Assembly: GCA_005790965.1 (NCBI GenBank)
Contig: SXTL01000107.1
Coordinates: 1-6,776, forward strand
DNA from: Burkholderiales bacterium
GTDB taxonomy: Bacteria; Pseudomonadota; Gammaproteobacteria; Burkholderiales; Thiobacillaceae
Direction: 5' to 3'
DNA length: 6,776 bases
In this document: piece after piece, positions 5,112 through 6,776 of the stretch
Layout: each line of letters starts with the position of its first letter
How positions within the stretch are numbered: the first letter of the stretch is position 1
Made by a program: the position numbers and the translations under genes
The notes under the pieces: generated by a model
What the model saw: the letters and a program-made list of their open reading frames with translations, nothing else
What the model was told of the DNA's origin: nothing
Databases searched by the model: none

Positions 5112-6776
5112 TCAGCGACGCTCCAAGGCGTTACGCAGCAGGGCATTGTCCGGTGCGGCCTTGAGGGCCTCCTGCCAAACAACTCGGGCCTCAGCATGCA
5201 GCCCTTTGGCCCACAAAGCCTCACCCAGATGGCCGGCTACTTCCGGGTCCCGCATGGCGGCATAGGCCTCGCGCAGCAAGCGAATCGCTTCGTCCAAATG
5301 GTTAGCCTTGAAATGAGCCCAGCCCAGACTGTCTAGGATAAAAGCATCGCCCGGCGACAACTCCAGCGCCCTTTCCAGCAAGACAATGGCCTCCAGTGGG
5401 CGATTCAGCCGATCCGCCAGCGTATAACCCAGCGCGTTGTAGGCATGGGCATGTCGGGGCTTAAGCGCTATCAGGCGCCGCAAGCCCTGCTCGGCCAGCT
5501 CAAACTGACCTACCCCTTCCGCTACTAGCGCGTGGTCATAGAGTAGATCGGAATGATCCGGATACTGCTGCAATGCCGCGCCCAACACAGCCAAAGCCGC
5601 CACCGCATCGCGCCCCTCGCGCAACATCTGGGCCTCGGTACGGAGGATCTCGATACGATCATCCTCGTCGCTGGGCGCGATGCTGGCCAACAAACGGCGG
5701 CCCTCCTCAATACGACCCAAGCGACCCAAAACGACCGCCGCCTTAAGCAGTCCCTCGCTGCCGTGTTCATGCTCCGCGGCCTGCAAATAGCGCTGCAGGG
5801 CTAGATCATCCTGACGCCGCCGCTCCGCCAATTCACCCAAGCGCAGGTGCAACTGCCCCCGATTCGGATACCCTAGGGACAGGGCCCGCGTCAAACGCGT
5901 CTCCGCCAACTCTAGTGACCCAGCCCGCAGCGCCCAAAGCCCCGCCTGAAAATGATTAGCCGCATGCTCCGGTGTGTCCTGTAATAGGTCCTCGTACAGG
6001 CGACCGGCCTCTTCCAGCCGATGCACTCGACTCAAGGCCCCCGCATAGGCAGCACGCACCTCGTTGGCCTTGGGTTGGGCCTGCAAAAAGGCCGCCAGCC
6101 AATCCAGGGTTGCCTGATCCCCAACTCCTAGTAGCAGTTGCGCCTTGAGCAAGGCCGCCCTTTCCCAGTCGGGACGACGCTGCAGCGCCACATTGATCGC
6201 CTGCAAGGCGCGCTCGGGTTGATTTATCTGCTGCGCCATACGGGCCACGGCGTACGGAGCCTCGGCGAGCTCCGCATAGCCTTCTGCCAAGCGTGCCAAG
6301 GCCTCCAGCGCAGCCTCCGGCTTGGGGGCTCGCGCATACAGGCCCGGCAGAAATTGCCAAACCCCCGCTGCGCCCGTCGCGCCCGCCCGCGTCAACCAAT
6401 GCCGGGTTTCCTGCACGGCCCCATCGAGTTGTCCGTCCTTAATCAACACCAGAACCAGGGCATGACGCGCCCGTTCAGCATCCGGCTCCAGCTCCAACCA
6501 CAAACGCGTGGCCTTCATGGAACGCCCGGCATCCTGGGCATGCGAAGCCAATTCCGCTGCGCGCTTGGCCACCCGGGCATCCCGGGTGCGCTGCGCCAAA
6601 TCCAGATACACCTCGGCCGACAAGCGCTTATCCCCGCGTTGGCTGGCAATCTCGCCCAGCAGGAAGCCGTACAGCATCTGGCTAGTCAGACCTTTGTCAA
6701 TCGGCGCGGTTTCCGCACGCAAAGCCATGGGCGTCTGAGCGCACGCCGTCAACGCCAACAATGTCCAGGACAGAAA
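5112..6776 (-). CDS. TPR-repeat outer-membrane lipoprotein, LbcA-like, 5' end outside the window
   Basis: The reading frame stays open to the window edge, giving 554 visible codons, so the start lies beyond 6776. The first visible residues are the hydrophobic end of a lipoprotein signal peptide (FLSWTLLALTAC) with lipobox LTAC and the lipidated Cys at codon 6743-6741. Ala at +2 predicts outer-membrane sorting. The mature protein is almost wholly alpha-helical and made of tetratricopeptide-like repeats. Clear ones near the C-terminus (counted from the TTG at 6761) are at about 438-471, 472-505 and 507-540, with the typical small and Ala/Leu positions and 34-residue spacing. Degenerate repeats fill most of the middle. 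TPR arrays bind protein partners. A TPR lipoprotein directly before lolB-ispE-prs is also the place of P. aeruginosa PA4667 (LbcA), which recruits and activates the protease CtpA. Orthology is inferred from synteny and architecture, not from alignment. lolB follows after 2 nt. Confidence 0.88.
   Translation of the reverse strand, partial: FLSWTLLALTACAQTPMALRAETAPIDKGLTSQMLYGFLLGEIASQRGDKRLSAEVYLDLAQRTRDARVAKRAAELASHAQDAGRSMKATRLWLELEPDAERARHALVLVLIKDGQLDGAVQETRHWLTRAGATGAAGVWQFLPGLYARAPKPEAALEALARLAEGYAELAEAPYAVARMAQQINQPERALQAINVALQRRPDWERAALLKAQLLLGVGDQATLDWLAAFLQAQPKANEVRAAYAGALSRVHRLEEAGRLYEDLLQDTPEHAANHFQAGLWALRAGSLELAETRLTRALSLGYPNRGQLHLRLGELAERRRQDDLALQRYLQAAEHEHGSEGLLKAAVVLGRLGRIEEGRRLLASIAPSDEDDRIEILRTEAQMLREGRDAVAALAVLGAALQQYPDHSDLLYDHALVAEGVGQFELAEQGLRRLIALKPRHAHAYNALGYTLADRLNRPLEAIVLLERALELSPGDAFILDSLGWAHFKANHLDEAIRLLREAYAAMRDPEVAGHLGEALWAKGLHAEARVVWQEALKAAPDNALLRNALERR

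Noticed and set aside
5956..6399. Minus-strand open frame of 147 codons in another frame of the TPR gene
   Set aside because: The product is low-complexity, rich in Gly, Ala and Arg, as expected from reading GC-rich DNA out of frame.

Overview
The window is a compact, GC-rich (about 60% by eye) block of bacterial housekeeping genes, all read from the minus strand, so transcription runs from position 6776 towards 1. The order is TPR lipoprotein (5' end cut off) > lolB > ispE > tRNA-Gln(UUG) > prs > rplY (long CTC form of L25) > pth > ychF > start of an S41 C-terminal processing protease (cut off). This order from the TPR gene to ychF is the conserved one of Pseudomonas (PA4667 to PA4673) and of many other gamma- and some betaproteobacteria. 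LolB and an encoded CCA on the tRNA also fit that assignment. The genus cannot be named from this window.

Right part (6776-4517): a large outer-membrane TPR lipoprotein, matching by position and architecture the P. aeruginosa LbcA. LolB, the outer-membrane receptor for lipoproteins, follows after 2 nt. IspE, of the MEP isoprenoid pathway, overlaps the lolB stop. The tRNA-Gln gene begins 6 nt after the ispE stop, so it should be cut out of the ispE transcript. A strong rho-independent terminator follows the tRNA (3543-3578).

Middle (3523-2469): prs (PRPP synthase) has a GTG start and a good Shine-Dalgarno only 20 nt beyond the terminator T-tract. A 101-nt intergenic stretch then separates prs from rplY. 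It holds several small hairpins and ends in a T-run shortly before the rplY Shine-Dalgarno, which suggests a regulatory leader or attenuator.

Left part (2468-1): rplY, pth and ychF are tightly packed (30-nt and 2-nt gaps) and look like one translation-related unit. Overlapping the ychF stop, a third reading frame encodes the conserved N-terminal block of a CtpA-type S41 protease, but with no visible signal peptide and no Shine-Dalgarno.

The most interesting points are: (1) an LbcA-like TPR lipoprotein and a CtpA-like protease, known partners in P. aeruginosa where they are encoded apart, lie at the two ends of one gene block; (2) the protease gene appears to lack its export signal; (3) the terminator and leader architecture around tRNA-Gln, prs and rplY. 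No mobile elements, CRISPR arrays or phage genes were seen. The rest is ordinary, well-conserved chromosome.
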